Shown: in pieces, positions 1-12,287 of the stretch | Layout: each line of letters begins with the position of its first letter | How positions within the stretch are numbered: position 1 is the first letter of the stretch | Assembly (NCBI RefSeq): GCF_008728515.1 | Contig: NC_044981.1 | Span: 109,111,702 to 109,175,701, forward strand | Direction: 5' to 3' | Source of the DNA: Papio anubis | Lineage: Eukaryota > Chordata > Mammalia > Primates > Cercopithecidae | Length of the DNA: 64,000 nt | Notes under the pieces: model-generated | Database searches by the model: none | Told to the model about the DNA's origin: nothing | The model's input: only the letters and a program-made list of their open reading frames with translations | Program-made: the position numbers and the translations under genes

Positions 1-220
1 ATTGTTCCCATAAGTTAATGTTTGCTCTTCATGATCTTAGGTGTGATGTTGACTTCTACATTATTAGTCATTTGCATGGGTGCTGAGACAGTTAATATAA
101 AAATCTTATTCATAGTTTTCAGAAAGGTAGCAGAAACAGTCAGGTTGAGTGACTGGTCCAAGGTAAGCTGGTTAAGAGGCAGTAGAATAGGACTCATGTC
201 TAGTACAATTTACCTTCTCT
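1..220. other. Unassigned sequence before the first Alu
   Basis: I see no recognisable repeat or gene here. The 88-codon reading frame that crosses this stretch runs into the Alu at 221 and has no family resemblance. Confidence 0.5.
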
Positions 221-509
221 GGCTGGGTGCAGTGGCTTATGCCTGTAACACAAGTGCTCTGGGAGGCCTTGACAGGAGAATCACTTGAGGCCAGGAGTTC
301 AAGACCAGCCTGACCAACATAGCAAGATCCTGTCTCTACAGAAATAAAAAAATTAGCCTGACAATGTTGGCACCCACCTGCAGTCCCAGCTACTCGGAAG
401 GCTGAGGTGGGAAGATCACTTGAGCCCAGGAGTTCAAGGCTGCAGTGAGTCTAATAACACCACTGCACTCTAGCCTGAGTGACAGAGTGAGCCCCTGTCT
501 CTAATAAAA
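221..509 (+). mobile_element. Alu SINE, old (AluJ-like)
   Basis: It starts GGCTGGGTGCAGTGGCT and has both monomers, with the left-arm text CACTTGAGGCCAGGAGTTCAAG and CAGCCTGACCAACATAGC typical of AluJ. The right arm ends at CTGTCTCTAATAAAA and is followed by a mutated A-rich tail to about 545. Many CpG sites have decayed to TG or CA, which fits an old copy. It forms an inverted pair with the Alu at 1066. Confidence 0.93.
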
Positions 510-564
510 CTACATTCATAAAAATACAAATAAATTTTAAAAAGACAACTTATCTTCTCTGAAA

Positions 565-723
565 CAGTGGTTCCCAAAGTTTATATTGTATTATAATCAC
601 CTGGAGTGTTTATTAAAACACATTTCTGAGCCTCAATCCCAAAGATGTTGATTCAGTAGATCTAGGATGGCACCTGAGAATCTAAACTTCTAACAAATTT
701 CTAAGTGAAGTTAATGCTGCTGG
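565..723 (+). mobile_element. MER5A-type DNA transposon fragment (hAT-Charlie MITE)
   Basis: The sequence begins CAGTGGTTCCCAAAGTTT and continues through ATAATCACCTGGAG, TTAAAACACA and TGATTCAGTAGATCTAGG, the conserved order of MER5A. The right terminal inverted repeat (expected TTTGAGAACCACTG) is missing, so the 3' end is truncated. It is a non-autonomous element and codes for nothing. Assignment is from the remembered consensus. Confidence 0.75.
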
Positions 724-1373
<650 letters not shown>

Positions 1374-4061
1374 CTCCTATGGATTTTAAGAGTGGAAAAT
1401 TTATGGCTCTGTCTTCTCTTTATCTTCCATTTACAGAGTCAAATCCATCCAGTACAATGTGAGTTATATTTTCTCCAAATATCTGTTCAGAGCATCACTA
1501 TTTTAAGGCCAACTATTTATTCCTACTAGCATTTAAATTCACATATACACAAAAACTCAAATTATTTTTCACAGACCACAAGGGGCATGTAATTAAGTCA
1601 ATCTCAAGAGGAGTTTATAGTTTCCCAAGAAAAATATACAGCAAAAATAAATATCAAAAATCCCATTTGAATCTCATATGCACGTTTTTAATGTAAAAAT
1701 GAAGCTTTAGATGCAAAATGTCATTTTAAATTTAGCTATTCATATCTTATAGCTTAGATACTGACAAAATTTTAGTCAGTGTAATCAATCCTTAGGGATA
1801 TAGTGATTTTTTAAAATTTTCTTTGCCAACTGGAAAGAAACTGAGTGCGAGAATAATTTTAGAGAAATGAGACAGCCTCCAGGTGAAACTCTGACTTTTT
1901 ACCAAAGACTTATGTGAAGGTGTGTCATGATGATCGAAAAGAATCTTCTCACTATCAAAGCAGCAGATTTGAAAGCATATTTTGACATGGAACATTGTGT
2001 GCAAAAAATCTAAAACCATTAAAAGAACCCAAGTTAGTAAGCATTTTTAATTAAGTTGTCAGGAAAGATTTCCAAATAATAAAACAAAGTTATCTCATGA
2101 AAATGTCAGACTTATCATATCAACTTCAGATATGTATTATGTGAGAAGAGACATGAAGATTAAATAGCATCAAAAAGACATTAGTATGCCATTGAAAATA
2201 CTCCAGTTGGTTTGATTAAAAAAAGTATGAATTTATAAAATGAACAATCTTAATTAAAAATGACTATTTAAAGAAAACCTCTAAACCTGGGCACATTGCT
2301 CTATATCTCAATTTTGTACTAACCCCGTATTAAGAAACTGTATGTAAGTTTGGAAAATATCAAGCCAAAGAAATCTCAAAAAATGAAAGTTGCAAGACCA
2401 TTTATATGGTCTCCATTCATGGAAAAAATAGCAAAATTTTTAATCTAAAGATCAAGTTATAAGACTTTGCTTCTTGGATACAACAGTATTTTTAGGGGGA
2501 AATCAGGGCTACTTGTCACCTTCAAGTTGAGGTCATGCCATTTTTGTTATCTCCATTTCCGATTTAGCAAGTATTGCTGTCCATCTTCTCCTGAATACTT
2601 CCTGTCTTTCTTAATTTCCTTATCTTTTTTCATGTTACTGACAATGACTCACTAATGAACAATTCTCATTCAATAGTCAATGTCTTCCTGTTCATTCTCT
2701 TCCCAGTCTCTCAAAAACCTGTATTTACTTTCCTCAATAATATTTTGATGGGGTATGTAATACATTTCCAATTCTTCCCTGGAAGAAATCCCCAGCACAC
2801 AGCCCAAACATATAACACCATTTAGTACAGATGACTATTGAGATTTGGCTCCATTTATGGAACCATCAACTCTAAGTTTATGTGAAAAGCTAAATGAATG
2901 TTTTGGAAAAGAGGTGATTTTTTTTAAAAAAATTACTTAAAGTTCACGAAGCTATCACAATAATGGACATAAACAATAATGTTGATGTAAAGAATCCTTA
3001 ACTTCAGAAGAATTCAGAATTCCCTAATCTGTTACAAGCAGTACTTGGTACACAGAAAGTAATGCACTCACATTTTAAAAATATCAAAACAAATGGATAA
3101 AAGTGATATTTGTAATTATGATGAATAAATAAATCCTACCTCGTTCTATTTTCTCTCAGGATATTTCTTCAAAATAGTTCAAAGCTAACAGTAAAATATA
3201 CAGGATATCTTGATGCCAATTTACAATAGAACTCATTAATATGAACCTCCCCACAAAATGCAAAAGAAGTACATCTTTACCAATTTGGTGAACAGAATAA
3301 TACCACTTATCTTATATCTTATTTCAATAATAGATCTACTTCTCCCTCATCATAAGAACGTCTTTATCCCCTTCCTATGATTACTTCAATATCTTAGTCA
3401 TTCCAAGAGTTCAGGCTTGATTATGGAAAGAAACCTAGAATGTCTTGTCTATGTGTTTTAACGGTTTCTGTATCTTTTTTTTTCTCTTATTGCGCTCCCA
3501 GCACCATACACATCCCTGCAAAATACCAGGGCTACAGTCTTCTGGCAAAAGCCTGTTACAACCAAGAATCTCCACCATTCTTTATGGCTTGGTTTTGTTG
3601 TGACTGTGGTTCCAGGCAAGTAGTGTAGGAAGAAACTTTCTCTGCCAGAAGTAAGTTTCATTCTGTTCCATCTGGTGAACTTCAAATGATCTCTCTGGTA
3701 TAATCAGTGTCACTGCAGTCATGTTAAAAAAAAAAAAAAATCAGAAGTCTTTCCTGCCTCTAGTTCTGCTCTTACATAGCTAGAAGCAGCTTACCTCTGA
3801 AATGTCTCCTTACCATGATCTCTCAGTAGCTGAGCAAGAAAGAGTGAGTTGCCCCCTTCTGCAGTATCTAAACCTACCTGTATACACCTGTTTAACCTCC
3901 CCACCAAGATTAACAGGAGGCTACTTTTTTCATTCTAATTGTAAAAGAATCTTTGCCACAAAAAGAAATCTATACTGACACACTAATTATTCATTCCATA
4001 ATAATAATATATGGCTGAGTCAAACTGGAGACATTGAGAAAACATACTGGATTGAAAAAAT
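1374..4061. other. Unassigned AT-rich sequence, about 2.7 kb
   Basis: No confident repeat or coding exon is seen on either strand. Frames reach only 60-75 codons, as expected by chance. The only local feature is a 14-base A-run at about 3726-3740. Stretches such as 3480-3680 are somewhat less AT-rich, but they show no splice-flanked open frame that I would defend. Confidence 0.5.
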
Positions 4062-4072
4062 AAAAAGTTCTA
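4062..4072 (+). repeat. Left target-site duplication of the L1 at 4073
   Basis: AAAAAGTTCTA precedes the L1 and recurs as AAAAAGTTATA after its poly-A tail at 5644-5654, with one mismatch. A direct repeat of this kind is expected from target-primed reverse transcription. Confidence 0.65.
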
Positions 4073-5643
4073 CTCACAGAATTAGAAAAAAAGCTATTTT
4101 AAAATTTCTATGGAACCAAAAAAGAGCCTGAATATCCAAGACAATCCTAAGCAAAAAGAACAAAGCTGGAGGCATCACACTACCCAACTTCAAGCTATAC
4201 TACAAGGCTACAATAACCAAAACAGCATGGTACTGGTACAAGAAGAGAAAACTAGAGCAATGGAATATATTAGAGAACTCAGAAAAAAGACTATAGACCT
4301 ACAACTTTCTGATCTTTGACAAACTTGACAAAAACAAGTAATGGGGAAAGGATTCCCTATTTAATAAATGGTGCTGGGAGTGCTGGCTAGCCAGAGGCAG
4401 AAAATTGAAACTGAGCCCCTTCCTTACACTATATACAAAAATTCACTCAAGATGGATTAAAGACTTAAATGTAAAACCCAAAGCTATAAAAACCCTAGAA
4501 GAAAATTGAAGTAATGCCATTCAGGACATAGGCATGGGCAAAGATTTCATGATGAAAACAACAAAAGCAATGGCAACAAAAGAAAAATTGACAAATGGGG
4601 TCTAATTAAAACTAAAGAGCTTCTGTACAGCAAAAGAAACTATCATCAGAGTGAACAGACAATCTACAAAATGGGAGACAATTTTTGCAATCCATCCACC
4701 TGACAAAGGTCTAATATCCAGAGTCTACAAGGAACTTAAACAAATTTCCAAGAAAAAAACAAACAATCCCATTAAAAAGTGGGCAAAGGACATGAATAGA
4801 TACCTCTCAAAAGAAGACATACATACAGCCAACAAACATATGAAAAAAGCTCAACATCACTGAACATTAGAGACATGCAAATCAAAACCACAATGAGATA
4901 CCATCTCATACCAGTCAGAATGGCCATTATTAAAATGTCAAAAAAAAAAAAAAAAAAAAAAACAGATGCTAGTGAGGTTGCGGAGAAACAGGAATGCTTT
5001 TACCCTGTTGGTGGGAACACAAATTAGTTCAACCAATGTGGAAGACAGTTTGGCAATTCCTCAAAGACCTAGAGGTAGAAATACCATTTGGCCCATCAAT
5101 CTCATTACTGCGTATATACCCAAAGGAATATAAATCCTTCTATTATAAAGACACATGAATGTGTATGTTCATTGCAGCACTATTCACAATAGCACAGACA
5201 TGGGATCAACCTAAATGTCCATCAATGATAGACTGGATAAAGAAAATGTGGTACATATAGACCATAGAATACTATGCAGCCATAAAAAGGAACAAGATCA
5301 TGTTCTTTGCAGGAGCATGGATGTAGTTGGAAGCCATTATCCTCAGCAAACTAACGCAGGAACAGAAAACCAAACACTGCATGTTCTCACTTATAAGTGA
5401 GAGCTGAATAATAACACATGGGCATATGGAAGGGAACAACACACATACACACACCGGGGCCTGTAGAGGAGGGTGTTGGGGAGAGGGAGAGGATTAGGAA
5501 GACTAGCTAATGAATGCTGGGCTTAATACTTAGGTGATGGGATGATTTGTAGAGCAAACCACCATGGCAGATATTTACCCATATAAAAAACCTGCACATT
5601 CTACACATGTACTCTGGAACTTAAAATAAAAGTTAAAGAAAAA
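4073..5643 (+). mobile_element. LINE-1 3' end, 5'-truncated (L1PA/L1PB class)
   Basis: The sequence opens inside L1 ORF2 (CACAGAATTAG..., GGAACCAAAAAAGAGCCTG) and runs through the ORF2 C-terminal coding part and the short 3'UTR (ACACACCGGGGCCTGT) to AAAATAAAAGTTAAAG and a poly-A tail. At about 1.57 kb it is a typical 5'-truncated insertion, and an 11-base target duplication flanks it. An A-run of about 24 at 4939-4962 replaces the usual GTCAGGAAACAACAGATGC text, an internal homopolymer gain. Frameshifts and stops break ORF2. The CACACCGGGGCCTGT 3'UTR suggests a primate-age L1P element rather than L1M. Confidence 0.95.
4651..4863 (+). pseudogene. L1 ORF2p C-terminal fragment (broken)
   Basis: This 70-codon frame is in the true ORF2 reading frame. 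It contains [18 protein letters not shown] and [20 protein letters not shown], which belong to the ORF2p region downstream of the reverse transcriptase and upstream of the Cys-rich C-terminus. In an intact element ORF2p carries endonuclease and reverse transcriptase activity and copies L1 RNA into chromosomal DNA. Here only the far C-terminal part is open, no catalytic motif is included, and a stop follows. Neighbouring open frames (4110-4319, 5215-5400) are in other frames of the same element and are not protein relics. It is non-functional. Confidence 0.85.
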
Positions 5644-5654
5644 AAAAAGTTATA

Positions 5655-5847
5655 TTTTTATATCTCCTTAATGACAGACTGAAAAAATTAAGGAGAAATA
5701 AAAGATGTTTTCTCTAGGTGAGGTGTGGGACCACAAAAAAAGATGTTTACATATATAAATATAGCTATCTGCTGAAAACATTGCGCCTGTTGGTTTGCCT
5801 CTTGGAACTCAGAGCATTATAGAATAAAAAATGCTTTAGACCAAATA
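5655..5847. other. Short unassigned spacer after L1
   Basis: AT-rich sequence with no recognised repeat, lying between the L1 right target duplication and a MIR-like segment. Confidence 0.35.
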
Positions 5848-5965
5848 GTGTGAGGCCTGGCTTTTGGTTCCTGCTTTCTACTGGTGAACTGTATAATCTT
5901 AACCAAGTCACAACCTCAAGCCCACTTTCTTCCACCTCATCTCTAAAATTAGGTTGTTGACATTT
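5848..5965 (+). repeat. MIR-like SINE relic
   Basis: The order GAGGCCTGGCTTTTGGTTCCTGC, ACTGGTGAACTGTATAATCTTAACCAAGTCAC, CCTCATCTCTAAAATTAGG parallels the MIR core (word order: GGTTCAAATCC, CTGTGTGACCTTGGGCAAGT, CTCATCTGTAAAATGGG). It is strongly diverged, so this is a moderate call. Confidence 0.45.
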
Positions 5966-7077
5966 ACATATCCTAAAACTCCTCCAGCAACTATTTCCAT
6001 ACAAAATAACAAAACCTCACCAAATGTCCAGGTATCACTAAATTCTTGTCTTTCTTTAAAAAATATTCACACATATACTAACATTCCATTTCCATAAATA
6101 TTTACGAGCACCTGTTTTCAAGGTATGTTTCTACATATTGTTAGTGCTGTACCATAAGATATATCTGAATTTTGATGCAGCAATGGAACATAGATATCTT
6201 GTGTGCTATTACACTGAATTGAAAGAAGGTAAAGCCACAAGTAAACCATGCCACAAGAACCTGCTGTCTTGACTTTTATTCAAGTGGTCTTTTCAGCAAT
6301 GTGCTCCATGAAACAAAATAAACTCTATCATCTCTGAGAGGGTAGGGGTAGTTGGGATAACATATACAGTCAGCATGCACAAAAATGCCTCTAGTGAAAA
6401 TATATCAAGCTATACTCTCTATTCTTTCATTCATTTCAAGGATCATTTGTTAAAAGAATTATTTTAATGACTGCAGAGATTCCAAAAATGCATCAATTTT
6501 GGTTGTTCATCTTCAAAAACTCAATCTGATAATATAAAAGATATGAAGATAATTAACTATCATTAAGGTCTAATTGTTACACAAATATAAACCACATTCT
6601 GAGAAAGAGCTGGGATGGTTTCCTGAAGAGAAGCTAGTTGCATTCAGTTAGAAAAAGGAGAAATACTGACAGAAATATAGATGTATGTAAAGAAACATCA
6701 CAGATAAAATGAACATAAAATTAATGTTAGGTAATTAAAACAAATAAGGATAGAAAAGAAGCAGGAAGAAGAATTCACATTACTCTGAAATCCATTTTAA
6801 TTGCACAAAGGACATCCAATAAACAATATTTGGGCAAATCAGTCTGAAGTAGTAAACAAAGTATGGATTTTAGAGGTAAGAGTTGGAAAGATGGATGCCA
6901 GTTGTTGTACTGTTGCCAAATGCATGTGTAGGCAATGAAGGTAATGAAGATCTTAAAAATGATCATTGCAATGGGAATATCCAATAATATCCATTCAGAA
7001 AATAACTTTAAAATATAGAGAATATTTTAATTACTAAATATTTTAATTACTAAAAATAACTTATAACTCTTTTCTAT
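5966..7077. other. Unassigned AT-rich sequence, about 1.1 kb
   Basis: Nothing coding is visible. Around 6095-6165 a faint match to the reversed L2 3' end (AAATATTTACGAGCACCTG) is possible but too short to assert. The remainder is non-repetitive. Confidence 0.35.
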
Positions 7078-7212
7078 TTCCATGATTCTCTGCATTTTAC
7101 ACATGAAGAAAGTAAGATTAGAGAGATTAAATGATTTGTCTTAGATCACACAGTTTGAAAATGATGATACCAGAATTCAAATTCATGTTTATTTGATTCC
7201 ACTGTCTGTATT
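7078..7212 (-). repeat. MIR SINE, minus strand
   Basis: The string CATTTTACACATGAAGAAAG...AGAGAGATTAAATGATTTGTC...GATCACACAGTTTGAAAATG...CCAGAATTCAAATTCATG follows the reversed MIR consensus in order (CATTTTACAGATGAGGAAACTGAGG, AGAGGTTAAGTGACTTG, GTCACACAGCTAG, GGATTCGAACC). The relic is diverged but continuous. Confidence 0.75.
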
Positions 7213-7727
7213 TTCAGCATTTTTCTATACTCTCTCCAAATGAATGAATGAATAAAAAGAATGAACAAATGACAAATACAAAAGAAATGTAGAAAGAAAG
7301 TGATAGATAAAAAGCAAAAGCTAAACCAAAAGAGCTCAGAATTATGGCTGTACACTGGAAGAAGTCACACAAGCTGGAAGAGAAGAAATAGTCAAGTGTA
7401 TAATATTTAAAAATCTGAGCCAAGACAAGACAAGTCTATAAATCAAAAACATGCTATGATTTCTAGGCAAAAATCAGTGAAAAATTCATCTTTAGTCCAT
7501 CAAAAGTTCAATGTATTTGTATTTACAGGGTTAAAAATAATTTCATGAGTTCCAGCGAAGAAAAATATAAAATATTTACAAAGGAATAAAAAAATTAAAA
7601 TTTGGTCAGATTTCCTTTGCAGTGCTGAATGACAAAAAAAAAAAAAGATGAGAAAAAGAATATTGTAAACCAAGTGTCCTATCCATGGTATGCATTAAAC
7701 ATCTAGAATTGTGTGTTGCATTAGTGA

Positions 7728-7905
7728 CAAGCACTAGATAAATAATTATCATTCTCAATTCATAGTTAAGAATATTAGAACACAGACAGATTCAAAATCT
7801 TTCCCATTGACCCAGCTATTTAATAAATGGTAGAACCATGGTTTCAAGGCCACCGGCCAGACTCCAAGGCTTATCCACCACACGTTACTCTTAGCTATAG
7901 CACTA
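7728..7905 (-). repeat. MIR SINE, minus strand
   Basis: CAAGCACTAGATAAATAATTATCATT, TAGAACACAGACAGATTCAAAATC, CCAGCTATTTAATAAATGGTAGAACC and CAGACTCCAAGGCTTATCCACC follow the reversed MIR consensus in order. The GGTTCGAATCC box is decayed. It ends about 30 bases before the next Alu. Confidence 0.65.
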
Positions 7906-7934
7906 AGGCTCAAATAGGCAGGAAACCCACAAGT

Positions 7935-8745
<811 letters not shown>

Positions 8746-11060
8746 AGTTTCCAGGCTGGCATGTAAAACCTTAGAAGTTGCCACTTTGTTCTGACAAGTA
8801 TAAAGCTGAACAAACCAAAAAAGGCAACTTCCTCTTAGATCCCTAGGAGAACTGAGGTCAGAGCACAACCCACTGAGCCCAAAATTGGGGAGACCAGCAG
8901 GGGAACACAGAGAATCACAACGGCAATCTCCATGGGAACCAGTTCCCTGGTAGGAAAACCTGTACTGAAATGGGTGAATTTCTAGAGTCTCAGGGTGAAC
9001 AACTGTGAGAGTTAAAAACTCCAGGGGGACCCCGTCGTAGGGGCCACCCACACTTTGTGAGTTTTACCTCCAGGAACTTTAACTGGTCCTCCTAATAAAT
9101 ACCAGGGAAAAATCCCCTGGTGCTTCTGGCAGCAGGAGGGCAAAAGAAAGTATTTTGAAATACACCAGAGCATTGTGTTCTTCAAACAAAGTCTGCTTTC
9201 AGGAGATACAATTTAACCAGAACCTAACCCGCTGGGGGTCTAACTGACCTGGGGAAAGGGACCATGTTAGCCATCAGTCCCACCTAAGGAGGAGGAGACT
9301 GAGAGCACATGTGAAGTTCAGTCTAGGGTCACTGGCTTACTAAAAGACTGAGACTGAATCACAGGACTTAATGCTTCCCCCTCCTCAAAAACCTTACTAC
9401 CACATTAAGAAAGGCCTAGTTCCAGCAATTCCTTTTACCCATTGTACCATGCCTGACTAACCCAGTGTATTATGTCTGGCTACCCAGAAAAAATTATGAG
9501 ACATGTTAGAAGGCAAAAATAAAATAAATAAAATAAAATAAAATACAGTTTAAAGGCAGAAAGCACTCATCAAAACCAGACTCAGATATTATCAGATCCA
9601 GATTTTTAAATAATCCATAATTACTTTCATGCTAACAGCCACAATTTAAAACAGACAGCACATAACAGCAGATGGGCAATAATTAACGCGAGGTGAAAAT
9701 AATTTCAAGAAAGAGCCAAAAATGCTAGAGATCAATAACATTGTTACAAAATAAGAACTTCTTTTGGTGGCTTTAAAACCGTACAGGCTACTTAAAAGAG
9801 TTCCAAAATGAAAGATATGTCAAAATGAAGTCCCAAACTAAAAAGCAAATAGAAAAAAAAAAAAAAGAAAAAACAGATCAAAAGAAAAAGAAAATAAGGA
9901 CAGAATATCCAGAAACTGTGGGCAAGCTACAGTAGGTGTAAAATGTTTAACGAATGGAATGAAATGATGGAATGGAATGGAATGGAATGGAATGGAATGG
10001 AAATGGAATGGAATGGAATGGAATGGAATGGAATGGAATGGAATGGAATGGATGGAATGGAATGGAATGGAATGGAATGGAATGGAATGGAATGGAATGG
10101 AATGGAAGGAATGGAAATGAATGGAAATAAGAAAGAAAAGAAAGAAAGAAAGAAGAAATAAAGAAAAATTTTTGCAGCAATGTAACTGAGAATTTCTTGA
10201 AATTAATGTCAGACATTAAACCACAGATCCAGGAAATTTAGAAAACACAAGCCAGGATAAATACCAAAAAAAAAAAACCCCTCCTAGATACAGGCCTACC
10301 ATTTTTAACTACAGAAAATCAAAGATGAAGAATAAATTCTGAAAGAAGCTGGAAGCAGAGTGGGAAACAATTTACCTATACCTTACCTACAGAGGAGTAA
10401 AGATAAGAATTACATCTAACCTTTCATTAGAAACACTCCAAACAAGAAGAGTATGGAATTAAATATTAAAAGTCTGAAGAGAAAAAAAACCCCACTAACA
10501 TAGAATTCCATACCCTGAGAGATTATTCTTCAAAAGTGAAGGAGAAATAAAAGCTTTCTAAAACAAAGATTAAGAGAATTTCGTGCCACTAGACCTACCT
10601 TGCAAGAAATGTTAAATTCTTCAGTGAGAAGAAAAATAATATAGGTCAGAAACTTGAATATATATACAGAAAAAAACAGCATCAGAATAGGAATGAATGA
10701 AGGTAAAGTTAAAACTTTTAGTTTTCTTATTTTTAATTGATTTAACAGAAAATAATTTATCAAAATAATAGCAACAATGTATTTAATTATACATGCATAT
10801 GTGTGTATATGTGCTTATTTATGCTTATGTATAAGCCAAACCAATGAAAGGGAGAAATAAGGATTATTATATTTTAAGCTACTCATTCTACTGATGAAGT
10901 GATATATTCTTATCTGAAAGTGGACTTGAATTAGCTATAAATGTATATTGCAAACTCTAGAGCAACCACTAAATTTTTTTTTAAAAAAGGCATACAACTT
11001 AATATGCTAAGAAGGAAAACAAAAAATGAAATAATGTAAAATGTCAATTAAAATAAAAGG
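8746..11060 (+). mobile_element. Old LINE-1 (L1M), 5'UTR, ORF1 and inter-ORF part
   Basis: The first part (8746 to about 9570) is homologous to the segment at 25779-26790 and is the L1M 5'UTR. From about 9573 (CCAGACTCAGATATTATCAG) it continues into a decayed ORF1, interrupted by the GGAAT array. At 10130-10560 it shows the ORF1 words AATTAATGTCAGACATTAAACC, AGATAAGAATTACATCTAACC and AAAGTGAAGGAGAAATAAAAGC. From 10640 to 11050 it matches the long inter-ORF spacer of L1M (GTGGACTTGAATTAGC, CAAACTCTAGAGCAACCACTAA). All reading frames are broken. The element resumes at 11890 after two nested insertions. Confidence 0.85.
9952..10128 (+). repeat. (GGAAT)n pentanucleotide array inside L1M ORF1
   Basis: About 33 near-perfect ATGGA/GGAAT units, with a few slips (an extra A, a GATGG, an AAGGA) at about 10000, 10051 and 10106. 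The pentamer is the same as the basic unit of human satellites II and III. The array sits in L1 ORF1 between GGGCAAGCTACAGTAGGTGTAAAATG and AAGAAAGAAAAGAAAGAAAG. The homologous L1M at 27340-27370 lacks it. The 72- and 89-codon frames across it are repeat translation only. Confidence 0.98.
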
Positions 11061-11582
11061 AATACAGATCCATCTATTATAAAGACTTACGCATGTGTAT
11101 GTTTATTGCAGCACTATTCACAATAGCAAAGACATGGAATCAACCTAAATGCCTATCAATGATAGACTGGATAAAGAAAATGTGGCACATACATGCCATG
11201 GAAATACTGGAAATACTGTGCAGCCACAAAAAAGAACAAGATCATGTCCTTTTCAGGAATCATGGATGGAGTTGGAGGTCATTATCCTCAGCAAACTAAC
11301 ACAGAAACAGAAAACCAAATACTGCATATTCTCATTTATAAGTGGGAGCTAAATGATGAGAGTATATGGACACATATAGAGGGGAACAACACACACTAGA
11401 TTCTATTGGAAGGTGGAAGATGGCAGGAGGCAGAGGATCAGGAAAAACAACAAATTAACAACAAATGGATACTAGGCTTAATGCCTGGGTGATGAAATAA
11501 TCTGTACAACAAACCCCCATGACACAAGTTTACGCATGTAACAAACCTGCACTTATACCCCTGAAATTAAAATAAAAGTGAA
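11061..11582 (+). mobile_element. Younger LINE-1 3' end nested in L1M
   Basis: It starts in ORF2 at AGATCCATCTATTATAAAGAC and runs through TTTATTGCAGCACTATTCACAATAGC and the 3'UTR (GCATGTAACAAACCTGCAC) to GAAATTAAAATAAAAGTG. The frame from 11093 reads MFIAALFTIAKTWNQPKC and then IDWIKKMWHIHAME, the ORF2p C-terminus. It shifts after a 9-base tandem duplication (GAAATACTG twice, about 11200-11218). It interrupts the L1M spacer, whose sequence resumes only after the following Alu. Confidence 0.92.
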
Positions 11583-11598
11583 ATAAAACTCCAAAGGC
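11583..11598 (+). repeat. Left target-site duplication of the Alu at 11599
   Basis: ATAAAACTCCAAAGGC here recurs as ATAAAAACTCCAAAGGC at 11873-11889, with one extra A in the tail-side copy. This fixes both borders of the Alu insertion. Confidence 0.85.
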
Positions 11599-11872
11599 GG
11601 TGGCGGTGGCTCAAGCCTGTAATCCCAGCACTTTGGGAGGCAGGCAGTGGATGAGTCAGGAGTTGAGAACCATCCTGGCTAACAGGTGAAACCCCGTCTC
11701 TACTAAAATACAAAAACACTAGCGAGAGAGTGAGTAGAAGCCTGAGTCAGCTACTGGAGGCTGAGGCAGGAGAATGGCGTAAAAGCCGGGCCCGGAGGCT
11801 TTGCAGTGAGCTGAGATCAGCCTGCACTCCCACCCTAATTAAAACACAGCGAGACTCGTCTCAAAAAAAAAA
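11599..11872 (+). mobile_element. AluY-like SINE with many small indels
   Basis: The words TGTAATCCCAGCACTTTGGGAGGC, CATCCTGGCTAACA, GTGAAACCCCGTCTCTACTAAAA, GGCTGAGGCAGGAGAATGGCGT and GAGACTCGTCTC mark an AluY. The body is about 264 bases against about 282 expected. It is peppered with one- and two-base losses and scrambles (GCAGGCAGTGGATGAGTCAGGAG, AGCGAGAGAGTGAGTAG), while CpG-containing words such as GCCGGGCCCGG persist. A clean 16-base target duplication brackets it. Loss by deletion with CpGs kept is not how an aged Alu looks; a low-quality sequence patch is the likeliest reason. Confidence 0.93.
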
Positions 11873-12044
11873 ATAAAAACTCCAAAGGCAGGTTTTAAAA
11901 AATGGAGGACAAAAATAGAAACAAAAAATAAGTGCAATAACAGAAAACAGCAACAAATATAGTAGATATTAATCCAACCATATCAATATTCACTTTGAGT
12001 GTCACTGATCTAAATGCACCACTTAAAAGACAGAGATTGTCAAG

Positions 12045-12287
12045 GTGGATCCAAATACGGCGAACCCAAAGCTATGTTTGTACCATAAGCCCACTTTATA
12101 CTATAAAGATGCATATAGATTAAAAGTAAATACATGGAGAAAGATATACCATGCTAACACTATTCAAAATAAAGTGCAGTTACAACATTTGATCTTAGTC
12201 AAAACATTGAAAAGCAATAGAAAGTGCAGTTACTACATAAATTTTGGACAGAGTAGACTGCAGAGCAAGGAAAGTTATCAGAGATAA
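12045..12287 (+). pseudogene. L1M ORF2 endonuclease-domain fragment (broken)
   Basis: Part of this 80-codon frame, DAYRLKVNTWRKIYHANT, is the conserved block of the L1 ORF2p N-terminal endonuclease (an apurinic/apyrimidinic endonuclease-like fold that nicks target DNA at TT/AAAA). The Gln-Glu-Thr-His block just before it, which holds the catalytic Glu, is lost: the frame reads HKPTLYYK after a one-base slip. A second shift after the HANT block takes the frame out of register. It is a dead relic of the surrounding L1M. Confidence 0.75.

Noticed and set aside
9943..10216. 72- and 89-codon frames with WNGME or FHSIP repeats
   Set aside because: Pure translations of the GGAAT array; every frame of such an array is open on each strand.
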